From positions 1 to 9,368 of the forward strand of contig CAYNGH010000128.1 in the NCBI GenBank assembly GCA_964396845.1: a stretch of DNA of 9,368 bases, written 5' to 3'. The notes beneath the pieces were generated by a model, which saw only the letters and a list, made by a program, of their open reading frames with translations, ran no database searches and had not been told where the DNA came from. Origin of the DNA: CAYNGH01 sp964396845 (GTDB taxonomy: Bacteria > Vulcanimicrobiota > JAJTBE01 > CAYNGH01). Below are positions 1 to 7,176 of the stretch, piece by piece; within the stretch, counting starts at the first letter, position 1, and each line of letters opens with the position of its first letter. A program made the translations under genes and the position numbers.

Positions 1-1078
1 CGGGATAGTTCTCGATGGTCACCTTCAGGGGCTTTAATACCACCATAACCCGGTTGGCCCTGGCGTTCAGGTCCTCACGGATTGAGTGTTCCAGCAGGGC
101 AATATCCACCATGTTGTCAGCTTTGCCGATGCCTACCCGGTTGATGAAATCCACAATGGCTTCAGGGGTATATCCCCTGCGGCGCAGGCCCGAGATAGTA
201 GGCATCCGGGGATCATCCCATCCCCATACCCTTCCGTCTTCCACCAGCCGCATAAGTTTCCGTTTGCTCATTACCGTGTAGCTCAGGTTCAGCCGGGCAA
301 ATTCAATCTGCTGGGGATGATGAATCCCCAGGATATCCAGATACCAGTCATAAAGCTCCCGGTTGTTTTCAAACTCAAGACTGCACAGGGAATGGGTTAT
401 CCCCTCTATGGAATCGGAAGTGCAGTGAGCGTAATCATACATGGGGTATATGCACCACTTGTCACCGGTGCGATGGTGATGGGCTTTCCGGATCCGGTAT
501 ATAATCGGGTCCCGCATTTTCATGTTGGGATGGGTCATATCGATTTTTGCCCGCAGAACGCAATGGCCGTCTTCAAATTCTCCAGAGCGCATCCGGGCAA
601 AGAGATCCAGGTTTTCTTCAACACTGCGTTCACGGTTGGGGCTTGCGGTTCCCGCCTCGGTGACGGTGCCCCGGGTCTGGCGGATCTCTTCCTCGGAAAG
701 GTCGCAGACATAGGCTTTTCCCATTTTAATCAACTCAACGGCCCACTGGTAAAGCTGTTCAAAATAATCCGATGCATAGAACTCCCGATCCTCCCAGTCA
801 AATCCCAGCCAGCGGATGTCCCGTTTGATGGACTCCACATATTCCACATCTTCTTTCACCGGGTTTGTGTCATCAAAGCGAAGGTTGCACTTGCCGCCAA
901 ATTCACGGGCCACACTGAAGCTGAGATTGATGGCCTTGGCATGACCGATATGGATGTAACCGTTGGGCTCGGGAGGAAACCGGGTGTGAACCCGCTGGTT
1001 CCATTTGTTGGTTTCCATGTCCCGGTGGATTATTTCCCGGATAAAATCTACAGGTCTTGCCTCTTCCACGTATGTCAT
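1..1078 (-). CDS. glnS: Glutaminyl-tRNA synthetase, N-terminal 359 codons (partial)
   Basis: This enzyme charges tRNA-Gln with glutamine in the cytoplasm, using ATP. The translation starts MTYVEEARPVDFIREII and carries the class I signature PPEPNGYIHIGH (HIGH-type motif at residues 43-46) and the KMSKS-type motif VMSKRKL (M270-S271-K272). Long stretches match E. coli GlnRS as I know it, including RFDDTNPVKED, WCIYPMYD and WDDPRMPTISGLRRRGY, which separates it from GluRS. The E. coli protein has about 554 residues, so about 200 residues, mainly the anticodon-binding beta-barrels, lie beyond the left edge. The start ATG at 1076-1078 has an AAGGA ribosome-binding site about 10 bases upstream, separated from it by four GAT triplets. 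It is transcribed divergently from the Nudix gene at 1231. The open frame runs to the window edge without a stop. Confidence 0.97.
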   Translation of the reverse strand, partial: MTYVEEARPVDFIREIIHRDMETNKWNQRVHTRFPPEPNGYIHIGHAKAINLSFSVAREFGGKCNLRFDDTNPVKEDVEYVESIKRDIRWLGFDWEDREFYASDYFEQLYQWAVELIKMGKAYVCDLSEEEIRQTRGTVTEAGTASPNRERSVEENLDLFARMRSGEFEDGHCVLRAKIDMTHPNMKMRDPIIYRIRKAHHHRTGDKWCIYPMYDYAHCTSDSIEGITHSLCSLEFENNRELYDWYLDILGIHHPQQIEFARLNLSYTVMSKRKLMRLVEDGRVWGWDDPRMPTISGLRRRGYTPEAIVDFINRVGIGKADNMVDIALLEHSIREDLNARANRVMVVLKPLKVTIENYP

Positions 1079-1122
1079 ATCATCATCATCCTTACAGTAT
1101 TTTCCGTAAAAAATTATTCTAA

Positions 1123-1151
1123 ATTATATCACACCCCGATTCTCATATCAA
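1123..1151 (-). promoter_or_regulatory. Sigma70-type promoter for glnS
   Basis: Read on the minus strand, TTGATA (1146-1151) and TATAAT (1123-1128) are separated by exactly 17 bases. This is a near-perfect vegetative promoter. It ends 44 bases before the glnS ATG, which leaves a short untranslated leader. No terminator-like hairpin or T-box-like structure is visible between it and the start, so nothing suggests attenuation. Confidence 0.8.
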
Positions 1152-1230
1152 CAGAGATACGGGAAACATATAAAAAAACCGGAGGATTCTGATAATATGC
1201 AGAAAAGTTTAACTTTGAGGAGTTGATATT

Positions 1231-1758
1231 TTGGAAGAAGTCCTGTTGGTAAACAAAGATGACATGATTACAGGCCGTGAGGAAAAGGTGCAGGCGCATC
1301 TTGGAAAGGGCCTGTTGCACCGGGCATTCCTGGTGATGATTTACGACGGGGAGGGCCGGCTGATGCTGGCCCGTCGAAGCCCGGACAAGATGCTGTGGCC
1401 GGGATACTGGGACGGCACCGTGGCCAGTCACCCGAAAGAAGGGGAAGATTACCCGGTGGCAGCACAAAGAAGAATCCGTCAGGAGCTGGGGATTGATGTC
1501 CCCTTGCCCCGCTACCTGTTCAAGTTCATGTATCACGCTCCATACAAGAATATTGGGAGTGAATTTGAGTTGTGTGCAGTCCTTGAGGTGAAAGGCATAA
1601 ATCCAGAGAGTATAAAACCCAACCCTGGGGAGATTGACAGAGTGATGATGACGGATCCCGGCGGGATTTTCTCCATGGAGCTTGTGGCGCCATGGCTGTT
1701 GAAAGCTGAGGAAATTCGCAGAATCGAAAGCGGGCCGATGGAAGGTAAAGTTTACTGA
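1231..1758 (+). CDS. IPP isomerase-like Nudix protein lacking the catalytic Cys
   Basis: This 175-residue protein belongs to the type I isopentenyl-diphosphate delta-isomerase branch of the Nudix superfamily. Seen by hand alignment to E. coli Idi: metal-site histidines H23, H30 and H67, acidic ligands E111 and E113, tyrosine Y101, and a Nudix-like helix ending RRIRQELGID with E85. The active-site cysteine (Cys67 in E. coli, in a NSVCGHP context) is replaced by Ala65 in DGTVASHP. In true isomerases that Cys is essential for the proton transfer that interconverts IPP and DMAPP. I therefore infer a Nudix hydrolase or other diphosphate-binding role, or a changed mechanism, and do not assign idi. 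The start is TTG at 1231, supported by GAGGAG at 1217-1222. The family length is about 180 residues, so it is full length. It is monocistronic as far as visible, divergent from glnS. Confidence 0.85.
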   Translation: MEEVLLVNKDDMITGREEKVQAHLGKGLLHRAFLVMIYDGEGRLMLARRSPDKMLWPGYWDGTVASHPKEGEDYPVAAQRRIRQELGIDVPLPRYLFKFMYHAPYKNIGSEFELCAVLEVKGINPESIKPNPGEIDRVMMTDPGGIFSMELVAPWLLKAEEIRRIESGPMEGKVY

Positions 1759-1901
1759 AGGCTGTCGGGTACAGCTGAAGGGAATCTATTCCTCTCCGGC
1801 AAAGATACTCCTGAAATAATGCTGATTTTTTTCACAATATGACTGACTGATTCCCTGGCAGGGTAAAATCTGCCTGTGAAAGCCTGAGGGGGTATAAAGT
1901 T
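1759..1901. other. Spacer between Nudix gene and receiver-kinase gene
   Basis: This 143-base gap has no convincing sigma70 promoter or terminator. It contains a T-run at about 1825-1832 without a good stem before it. It also has a short inverted repeat, GGCAG (1857-1861) and CTGCC (1870-1874), a few bases upstream of the GAGGGGG ribosome-binding site (1886-1892) of the next gene. The repeat could be an operator half-site pair or chance. Confidence 0.35.
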
Positions 1902-3197
1902 ATGCAGAGAAACAGTGCCAACGAAAAACTGATGGCTAAACTGAGAGATTTAAGCCAGCGGATGAAAAAGCTGGAAGAAGAAAACAACAACCTTACCGCA
2001 GAGAACAAGAAACTCAGGGAAACCCATCCCCGGAAATCCTCCCGGCAACCAGCCCAGGGCCCGGAGCCGGGGGAAACATTGCGGGCAGTCACAGATGCAG
2101 TCAGCTCGGTCTGCGGAAGAATCTCCCGGTCAATATCCCCACCAGCTCAGGCTGTCCATGACAAGGCTTCTGCATTATCCCGGATGAACAGCGAAAGCAG
2201 AGATGAAATCAAACCCATAATCGACGAGATAACCAACAGCTCATCTTTACTTCTCCGTTTCATCGAGGATCTGGAAATCATCAGTTCAACATGGAAAACA
2301 ACTCTTCAACCTGTGGACATAAATCAGGTAATCCAAAATTCCGAGGGACAGATCAGGTCCATGCTGGGGGATGGGATACATCTTTCCACCTTTGTGACCC
2401 CGGGAATCCCCATGGTGAATGGCGACATTGATCTTATAAGAATCATGCTCACAGCATTGGTAGAGGAAAGCCTTGAAATGCTCACATCGGGGGGGCGTCT
2501 GAACATCGAAACTGCCCACCGGCAGTTATCTCCGGACACCGCCGTCATCCTGCCCCCTGTAAAATCCGATGATTATGTGGTTCTGACAATCCGGGACTCC
2601 GGCAGGGGGATCTCCCCCGAAGAACTGCCCCGGTATTTTATTCCCCGTTTTGCGGAGGATCGGCATGAATCAAGGGCTGTAGGCCTGCCTTTGGCCGTGG
2701 GAATTATCAAGGGCCTGGGGGGTGGAATCAACCTGATCAGCAAGCCCGGAAGAGGAACTATTGCTGAGGTATATCTGCCGATGCATGTTCCCGCAGAAGA
2801 TTTAGTGGCCCCGGCAAAGGCATCCCAGGAAGAAGCCCCCGGGGGCGGGGTGAAGATTCTCTGCATAGATGATGAAGAGATTGTCCGTCATGTTGTCAGT
2901 GAAATTCTGGGCAAATCAGGCTACGAGATTCATATTGCCGGTGATGCCACCGAAGCTTTCAGTATTTTCAAGGCTCTGGACTACAGGCTGGACCTGCTTA
3001 TCACTGATGTGATAATGCCGGGAATGGACGGAATCGAGCTGGCCCGGGAGATGAAAAGATATCAGGAGAACCTCAAGGTTCTGTTCATGTCCGGCTATAT
3101 CTCTGACATCAAGATTTCCGACAAGGACGGAATCATCCACAAGCCTTTCAAAAGCCAGGCCCTGCTGTCAAAGATTGAAGAGATCCTGAGCCGGTAG
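1902..3197 (+). CDS. Degenerate hybrid histidine kinase (coiled coil + HATPase-like + receiver)
   Basis: This is a 431-residue soluble protein. Residues 8-42 are a charged coiled coil (MKKLEEENNNLTAENKKL). Residues 60-130 occupy the place of a HisKA dimerisation helix, and 170-295 are a HATPase-like fold. Residues 317-430 form a response-regulator receiver. The receiver looks functional: acidic pair D323/D324, phospho-acceptor D369 in LLITDVIMPGMDG, S397 in FMSGY, and K414 in HKPF. The kinase part looks dead. Aligned with the neighbouring kinase (3214-5736), the phospho-accepting His is R76, the N-box Asn is E189, and the second Gly of the GLGL lid is P263. The G1 box D232-S-G-R-G is kept. 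I infer a protein that cannot autophosphorylate but may bind nucleotide, dimerise and accept phosphate from another kinase. ATG at 1902 is supported by GAGGGGG nine bases upstream. Confidence 0.88.
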   Translation: MQRNSANEKLMAKLRDLSQRMKKLEEENNNLTAENKKLRETHPRKSSRQPAQGPEPGETLRAVTDAVSSVCGRISRSISPPAQAVHDKASALSRMNSESRDEIKPIIDEITNSSSLLLRFIEDLEIISSTWKTTLQPVDINQVIQNSEGQIRSMLGDGIHLSTFVTPGIPMVNGDIDLIRIMLTALVEESLEMLTSGGRLNIETAHRQLSPDTAVILPPVKSDDYVVLTIRDSGRGISPEELPRYFIPRFAEDRHESRAVGLPLAVGIIKGLGGGINLISKPGRGTIAEVYLPMHVPAEDLVAPAKASQEEAPGGGVKILCIDDEEIVRHVVSEILGKSGYEIHIAGDATEAFSIFKALDYRLDLLITDVIMPGMDGIELAREMKRYQENLKVLFMSGYISDIKISDKDGIIHKPFKSQALLSKIEEILSR

Positions 3198-3213
3198 CCG
3201 AAGGATTGAAACA

Positions 3214-5736
3214 TCAATGATTATCCAGAACCTGCCGGACCTTTCTGAGTATCTGCTTGAGCTTGAAAGGCTTCCCGATAAAGTTCAGTCCCTGTTCAAG
3301 GATGGAATAGTGGGCAATGACCTCTTCGCTGTAACCTGACATATAAAGGGTTTTGATTCCCGGATACCGTTTTTCCACCTGCAGGGCCAGTTCACGGCCG
3401 TTGATGTCCGGCAGGACCAGGTCTGTCAGGAGCAGGTCCGGGGTTATGCTTTCCAATATTCCCAAAGCATCCCGGGCAGATGCTGCAAAAAATGCATTAT
3501 AGCCTGCCTCTGAAAACACCGGCTTTAGAAAATTCCTGATGGTATCCTCGTCCTCCACCACCAGCAGGGTTTCATTGCCCGAGGTACTGCCGCCGGGGGA
3601 TGGTTCATATTCGAGGCATTCTTCCGCGTCTTCCTGATCCGGGGGAAGATAAATTCGAAAGGAAGTCCCCTGATTGAGGATGCTGTTCACTTCGATGGCT
3701 CCCCCGGCCTGTTTGACAATGCCATAGACCGTGGTGAGCCCCAGTCCCGTGCCTTTTCCCTTTTCCTTGGTGGTAAAGAAGGGTTCAAATATGCGGGAAA
3801 GGGTTTCCTCATCCAGCCCTATGCCGGTATCCCTGACTTCCAGCCTTATGTACCGGCCCGGCTCCAGGCCGGGGAATTTTTTGATCTGCTCAGGGGTCAG
3901 GGTTTCCATGGATGTGGCGATGACCAGTTCACCTCCGGCGGGCATGGCATCCCTGGCATTTATGGTAAGATTCACGATAATCTGTTCCAGCCGGCCCTGG
4001 TTCATTCTTATGGATGCTGTGGTGGGTTCAAGCTCGGTTATGAACAGGATGTTTTCCCCGATGATTCTTGAGAGCATCCGTTCCATCTCGCTGATGATAT
4101 GGTTGATGTCAAGCCTGCTGGGGGTCAGAATCTCCTTCCGGCTGAAGGCCAGAAGCTGGCTGATGAGATCCGAGGAACGATCTGATATATGAGATATCTC
4201 GCTGACAAATTTCAGCAGGGGATCTCCCGGGGCCATCTTTGATCGCATCAGCTCCACATTCCCGATGATCCCGGTCAGCAGGTTGTTGAAGTCATGAGCG
4301 ATACCTCCGGCCAGTCGCCCCACTGCTTCCATTTTCTGGGACTGGTAATACTGGAGTTCCAGCTCCTTTTCAATGGTGACATCTCTGGCCACCTTGGCAT
4401 AGTTGGTAATGTTTCCCTTGCTGTCCTTGACCGGGAAGATAGTGGCGTTTTCCAAATAAAGACTGCCATCCCGGCGTCGATTTGTCAGGTTGCCTTGCCA
4501 TATATCCCCCCCGGCGATGGTTTTCCATATTTCCTGATAAAAGCTGTGATCATGCTTACCGCTTTTAAGTATCGAGGGTTCCGAGCCGATGGCTTCATCC
4601 CGGGAGTATCCGGTAATCTTTTCAAAAATCGGGTTCACATATTGAATCCGGGAAGCAAGATCCGTAATTACCACAATCTCATTGGACTGTTCGATGGCAG
4701 CCCCCAGCAGGTTGAGTTTTTTCTCTGCTAATTTTCTTTCAGTAATATCCCGGATTATACCCACAGTTCCCAGAAAACGGTTATCTCTGGAATCTGCATT
4801 GTCCTCGTAAAAACCAGAAGCGGTAACTTCAGCCACAATCAGGTCCTCCGAGTCGGGATTGTCAAGAAGACCTGCTCCGGGGATCCGGGCCTTTATGGGA
4901 ACTTCCAGCTGAGTGGTCCGGCGTTTTCCAGTGCGCCTCTCATCAAACAGCTTGGGGGCCAGTTCATCGCCGGTGGTTGTTCCTTTCATCCTGTCAAGAA
5001 CAGCCTTCCGGCTGACCCTGTCAACGACACTGGGTTCAAGGATAGTGGTGAAGTGCCTGCCGATGAGATCCTCCGGATCATAACCCAGTCGGCGAACGGC
5101 ATCATTAACATAGATAAAGTTTCCCCGGGGATCTATCTTGTAGATAATATCGGGGATCATGTTTATCAGGGTCCCAAGTTCTCCCCGGAGGCCCTGGCTG
5201 TCCTCCACCTGGAGAAGACCCACAGAACCTAAAAACTGCTTCTCCCGGTCAAACACTTCCCGGTCATACTGCCCGAAAGAATTAACCCTGGCATTTAACA
5301 AGGATTCCTGTGGTTTCTCTTCTTCCTTGCGCCGGATTCTAAGCTCCAGCCCAAAGGTCCCCCGTTTACCGCTACGTCGCTCATCAAAGAGTTTGGGAGC
5401 TTTTTCGTCACCGGTAACCTTGCCCTGATAGTTGGGAAGCACCTTGTTCCGGGTGACCCGGCCCACATCCTCAGGATGTATGATCAAGCTGAAATGCTTC
5501 CCCAGGAGTTCATCAGGGTCATACCCCAGCTCCCGGATCCTGGGGCTGACATATGTAAAAAGCCCCTGGGGATCAGTCTTGTAGATGATCCCCGGAATCA
5601 GGCCCAGCAACTGAGCATTGTCAGAAAAAATCTCTTCCAGGTTCTTTCCCGACAGGCTCAGGAGCTGGCGGTTTTCGTCCTCCAGCTTCCGGATTCTTCT
5701 TATGAGTTCTTCGTTAGAAAGTTTTTCGTAATCCAT
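3214..5736 (-). CDS. Hybrid sensor histidine kinase, PAS-PAS-PAS-HisKA-HATPase-REC
   Basis: This 840-residue protein has no transmembrane segment and is probably cytoplasmic. In order it has: an N-terminal coiled coil (1-45); two closely related PAS domains (about 46-171 and 193-331), each with the insert TGDExAPKLFDERRxGKR; a third, classical PAS (about 340-455, with YVNPIFEKITGYSRDE); HisKA with GGIAHDFNNLL, phospho-acceptor H481; HATPase_c with N-box N593, G1 box D636-T-G-I-G and G2 box KGTGLGL (661-667); and a C-terminal receiver (E728/D729 acidic pair, phospho-acceptor D772, S800, K822). All catalytic residues are present, so it should autophosphorylate and pass phosphate to its own receiver. 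The ATG at 5734-5736 has only a weak ribosome-binding site and lies 13 bases after the stop of 5750-6688, suggesting translational coupling. It converges with the gene ending at 3197. PAS ligand or cofactor and output are unknown. Confidence 0.95.
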   Translation of the reverse strand: MDYEKLSNEELIRRIRKLEDENRQLLSLSGKNLEEIFSDNAQLLGLIPGIIYKTDPQGLFTYVSPRIRELGYDPDELLGKHFSLIIHPEDVGRVTRNKVLPNYQGKVTGDEKAPKLFDERRSGKRGTFGLELRIRRKEEEKPQESLLNARVNSFGQYDREVFDREKQFLGSVGLLQVEDSQGLRGELGTLINMIPDIIYKIDPRGNFIYVNDAVRRLGYDPEDLIGRHFTTILEPSVVDRVSRKAVLDRMKGTTTGDELAPKLFDERRTGKRRTTQLEVPIKARIPGAGLLDNPDSEDLIVAEVTASGFYEDNADSRDNRFLGTVGIIRDITERKLAEKKLNLLGAAIEQSNEIVVITDLASRIQYVNPIFEKITGYSRDEAIGSEPSILKSGKHDHSFYQEIWKTIAGGDIWQGNLTNRRRDGSLYLENATIFPVKDSKGNITNYAKVARDVTIEKELELQYYQSQKMEAVGRLAGGIAHDFNNLLTGIIGNVELMRSKMAPGDPLLKFVSEISHISDRSSDLISQLLAFSRKEILTPSRLDINHIISEMERMLSRIIGENILFITELEPTTASIRMNQGRLEQIIVNLTINARDAMPAGGELVIATSMETLTPEQIKKFPGLEPGRYIRLEVRDTGIGLDEETLSRIFEPFFTTKEKGKGTGLGLTTVYGIVKQAGGAIEVNSILNQGTSFRIYLPPDQEDAEECLEYEPSPGGSTSGNETLLVVEDEDTIRNFLKPVFSEAGYNAFFAASARDALGILESITPDLLLTDLVLPDINGRELALQVEKRYPGIKTLYMSGYSEEVIAHYSILEQGLNFIGKPFKLKQILRKVRQVLDNH

Positions 5737-5749
5737 GGGAGCCCATCAG

Positions 5750-6688
5750 TTAAATTTTCTTGAACCAGAAAGCATCCAGTCCGCCTTCAATAAAGGTCAG
5801 AGGGTCTGCAGTCCTGCGATCCGCCCTGCCGGTGGTGATGAATTTTCCGGACGAAACCTTGTATTTCCATTCACCATAAGGCTTCCCGTCAATGACGGCC
5901 TTGAGGGTATAATTGCCGTCCTGGGCCAATAAATCCCCGGCCTTCAGATATGACCCCGCCGGCCCTCTGCCGGGAGGGTTGATTAAGTCGAATTCGAATC
6001 GAACCCATTCAGGCTTGATATCATAGCTGACATCAGGCCGGCTGACAGCAACCAGTTGGCCGTCAGAGTCCCTGGTCACCGTGAGGCTGACCTTGGCCCG
6101 TTTTCCCGGCTTGTAATCAGGCTGAATCAGCCACATTTTCCATTGAACGGATTTCTGGGGATCCGCCATATGATAATAAAAATATCCCCAGTCATTCCAG
6201 TCCCCTGCCAGGTGAGATGCTGTCCCCTGCTCGAAGGGGTTGCTTCCGGCCCCGCCGGAAACTAACTTGAAAGAGAAAGAATAAAACTTCCCGTTGCCGG
6301 TATAAAAGTCCAGAACATATGAGCCGGGTTTCTCCAGGGAGCAGATGGTGGATGTCAGGGCAGGCCCGCCGGTAACAAGATCAGTTCCCTTCTGAAAATC
6401 CACAAATGAATAGGGAGCCTTCAATCCGTGAATTTTAAAATCGAACCGTACAAGGTCCCTGCCTCCTGCTTCCCGCAATATGGCATATCCCGGGGTTTCC
6501 GGCTCCAGAAAAGTAGCCGTGAGCCGTCGGATCTGCAACCGTTTGAGATTATCATGATACTTGATGCCTTCCAGAACCGTCGAGAAGGAGAGCCCGGGCT
6601 TGTACTCCTGTGCAGAAGCAGGGAAAACCAGACAGAGAAAACAACAAAGAACAAAAACTATAACCGGAAGAAAAAGGGATCTTTTCAT
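5750..6688 (-). CDS. Exported protein of unknown function
   Basis: This 312-residue protein is not one I recognise. Its first 26 residues are a clear Sec signal peptide: MKR, a long hydrophobic stretch, then FPASA with likely cleavage before Q27. No lipobox is present, so a periplasmic or secreted soluble protein is expected. The mature part is rich in aromatic residues and alternating beta-strand patterns (SYVLDFYTGNGKFYSFSFKL, VQWKMWLIQPDY, NYTLKAVIDGKPYGEWKYKV), consistent with two or more beta-sandwich-like modules, but I see no catalytic motif. ATG at 6688 has GAGGAG seven bases upstream, which fixes the start. The kinase gene at 3214-5736 follows after 13 bases on the same strand. A role in sensing with that kinase is possible but inferred only from position. 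The leader region contains two inverted repeats. Confidence 0.9.
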   Translation of the reverse strand: MKRSLFLPVIVFVLCCFLCLVFPASAQEYKPGLSFSTVLEGIKYHDNLKRLQIRRLTATFLEPETPGYAILREAGGRDLVRFDFKIHGLKAPYSFVDFQKGTDLVTGGPALTSTICSLEKPGSYVLDFYTGNGKFYSFSFKLVSGGAGSNPFEQGTASHLAGDWNDWGYFYYHMADPQKSVQWKMWLIQPDYKPGKRAKVSLTVTRDSDGQLVAVSRPDVSYDIKPEWVRFEFDLINPPGRGPAGSYLKAGDLLAQDGNYTLKAVIDGKPYGEWKYKVSSGKFITTGRADRRTADPLTFIEGGLDAFWFKKI

Positions 6689-6778
6689 ATTGAACTCCTC
6701 GTTTCAATGCGGATTTATTCTGCCATATTCCCCGGAAAGCCCTGGTAATCCTTGAAGGGAGAATAGATTTTCCCTGAT

Positions 6779-6811
6779 ACCTTTAGAAATTGTCCAGTAA
6801 TCCCTAAAGGT
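6779..6811. repeat. Perfect 8-bp inverted repeat upstream of exported-protein gene
   Basis: ACCTTTAG (6779-6786) and CTAAAGGT (6804-6811) are exact reverse complements separated by 17 bases. The element sits about 90-125 bases upstream of the ATG at 6688. Arms and spacing suit a dimeric DNA-binding regulator, so it may be an operator for the exported-protein/kinase operon. The 17-base loop makes it a poor terminator. Function is inferred. Confidence 0.5.
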
Positions 6812-6898
6812 GGCATAATTAATCATTACATCATTTCATACTTTGTGTGTAACCATTCAGCCCCTTTGCAATATTTTGCATAAAAGTTTTGCCCAGGA

Positions 6899-6923
6899 GT
6901 GTAAATTCCCGCTTAAAATACAC
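6899..6923. repeat. Imperfect inverted repeat GTGTA...TACAC
   Basis: GTGTA (6899-6903) and TACAC (6919-6923) are exact arms. Extending them inwards to nine bases keeps seven matches. This is a symmetric AT-rich site about 210 bases upstream of the exported-protein gene. It could be a regulator site or chance in AT-rich DNA. Confidence 0.3.
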
Positions 6924-6982
6924 AATTTTCTTCCTGGATCCAGTTTAAAAATGCTCAGGCACATTTGTATCCAGCCGATACC

Positions 6983-7027
6983 GATGTATGGGTGAAGGAA
7001 GGCGTAGCCTGACCAAATCCATACATC
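6983..7027. repeat. 45-bp palindromic element with nested hairpin
   Basis: GATGTATGG (6983-6991) and CCATACATC (7019-7027) are exact 9-bp reverse-complementary arms. Inside the loop, AGGC (7000-7003) and GCCT (7007-7010) form a second small stem, so the element could fold as a nested or cruciform structure on either strand. There is no following U-run, so an intrinsic terminator is unlikely. It resembles a palindromic intergenic repeat unit, but no second copy exists in this window. Confidence 0.5.
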
Positions 7028-7176
7028 AGCGGGCCCTTGATCTGCCCTGCCTCAAATCTCATCACTTCCCGGAATCTTCAATTCCCCTTTGCCGTCAACC
7101 AGAGCAGCCCTTTTTCTTTTCAGTTTTTGCTGATAGCTATGGCGACAGCCTTAACATAAACGATTATTTTTCCCAC

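Larger units (their letters stand above)
6689..7176. other. 488-base intergenic region rich in inverted repeats
   Basis: No reading frame here looks like a gene. The region separates the hydrolase stop codon (7177-7179) from the start of the exported-protein gene (6688). It holds four inverted repeats: a short hairpin at 6756-6775 (AGGGAGAA, 4-base loop, TTTTCCCT, one mismatch-type pair), and the repeats at 6779-6811, 6899-6923 and 6983-7027. The promoter of the exported-protein/kinase operon must lie here on the minus strand, but I see no box pair good enough to name. No U-tract terminator is evident behind the hydrolase gene. Confidence 0.6.

Noticed and set aside
86..1192. Long open frame (368 codons) on the plus strand
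   Set aside because: It lies opposite glnS, whose minus-strand translation matches GlnRS throughout; the plus-strand product has no recognisable motif.
1820..1836. Intrinsic terminator after the Nudix gene (T-run at 1825-1832)
   Set aside because: No stable GC-rich stem directly precedes the T-run.
1856..1873. Sigma54-like promoter TGGCAG...TCTGC before the receiver-kinase gene
   Set aside because: The GG and GC elements are 13 bases apart instead of 10, so it does not fit the -24/-12 spacing.
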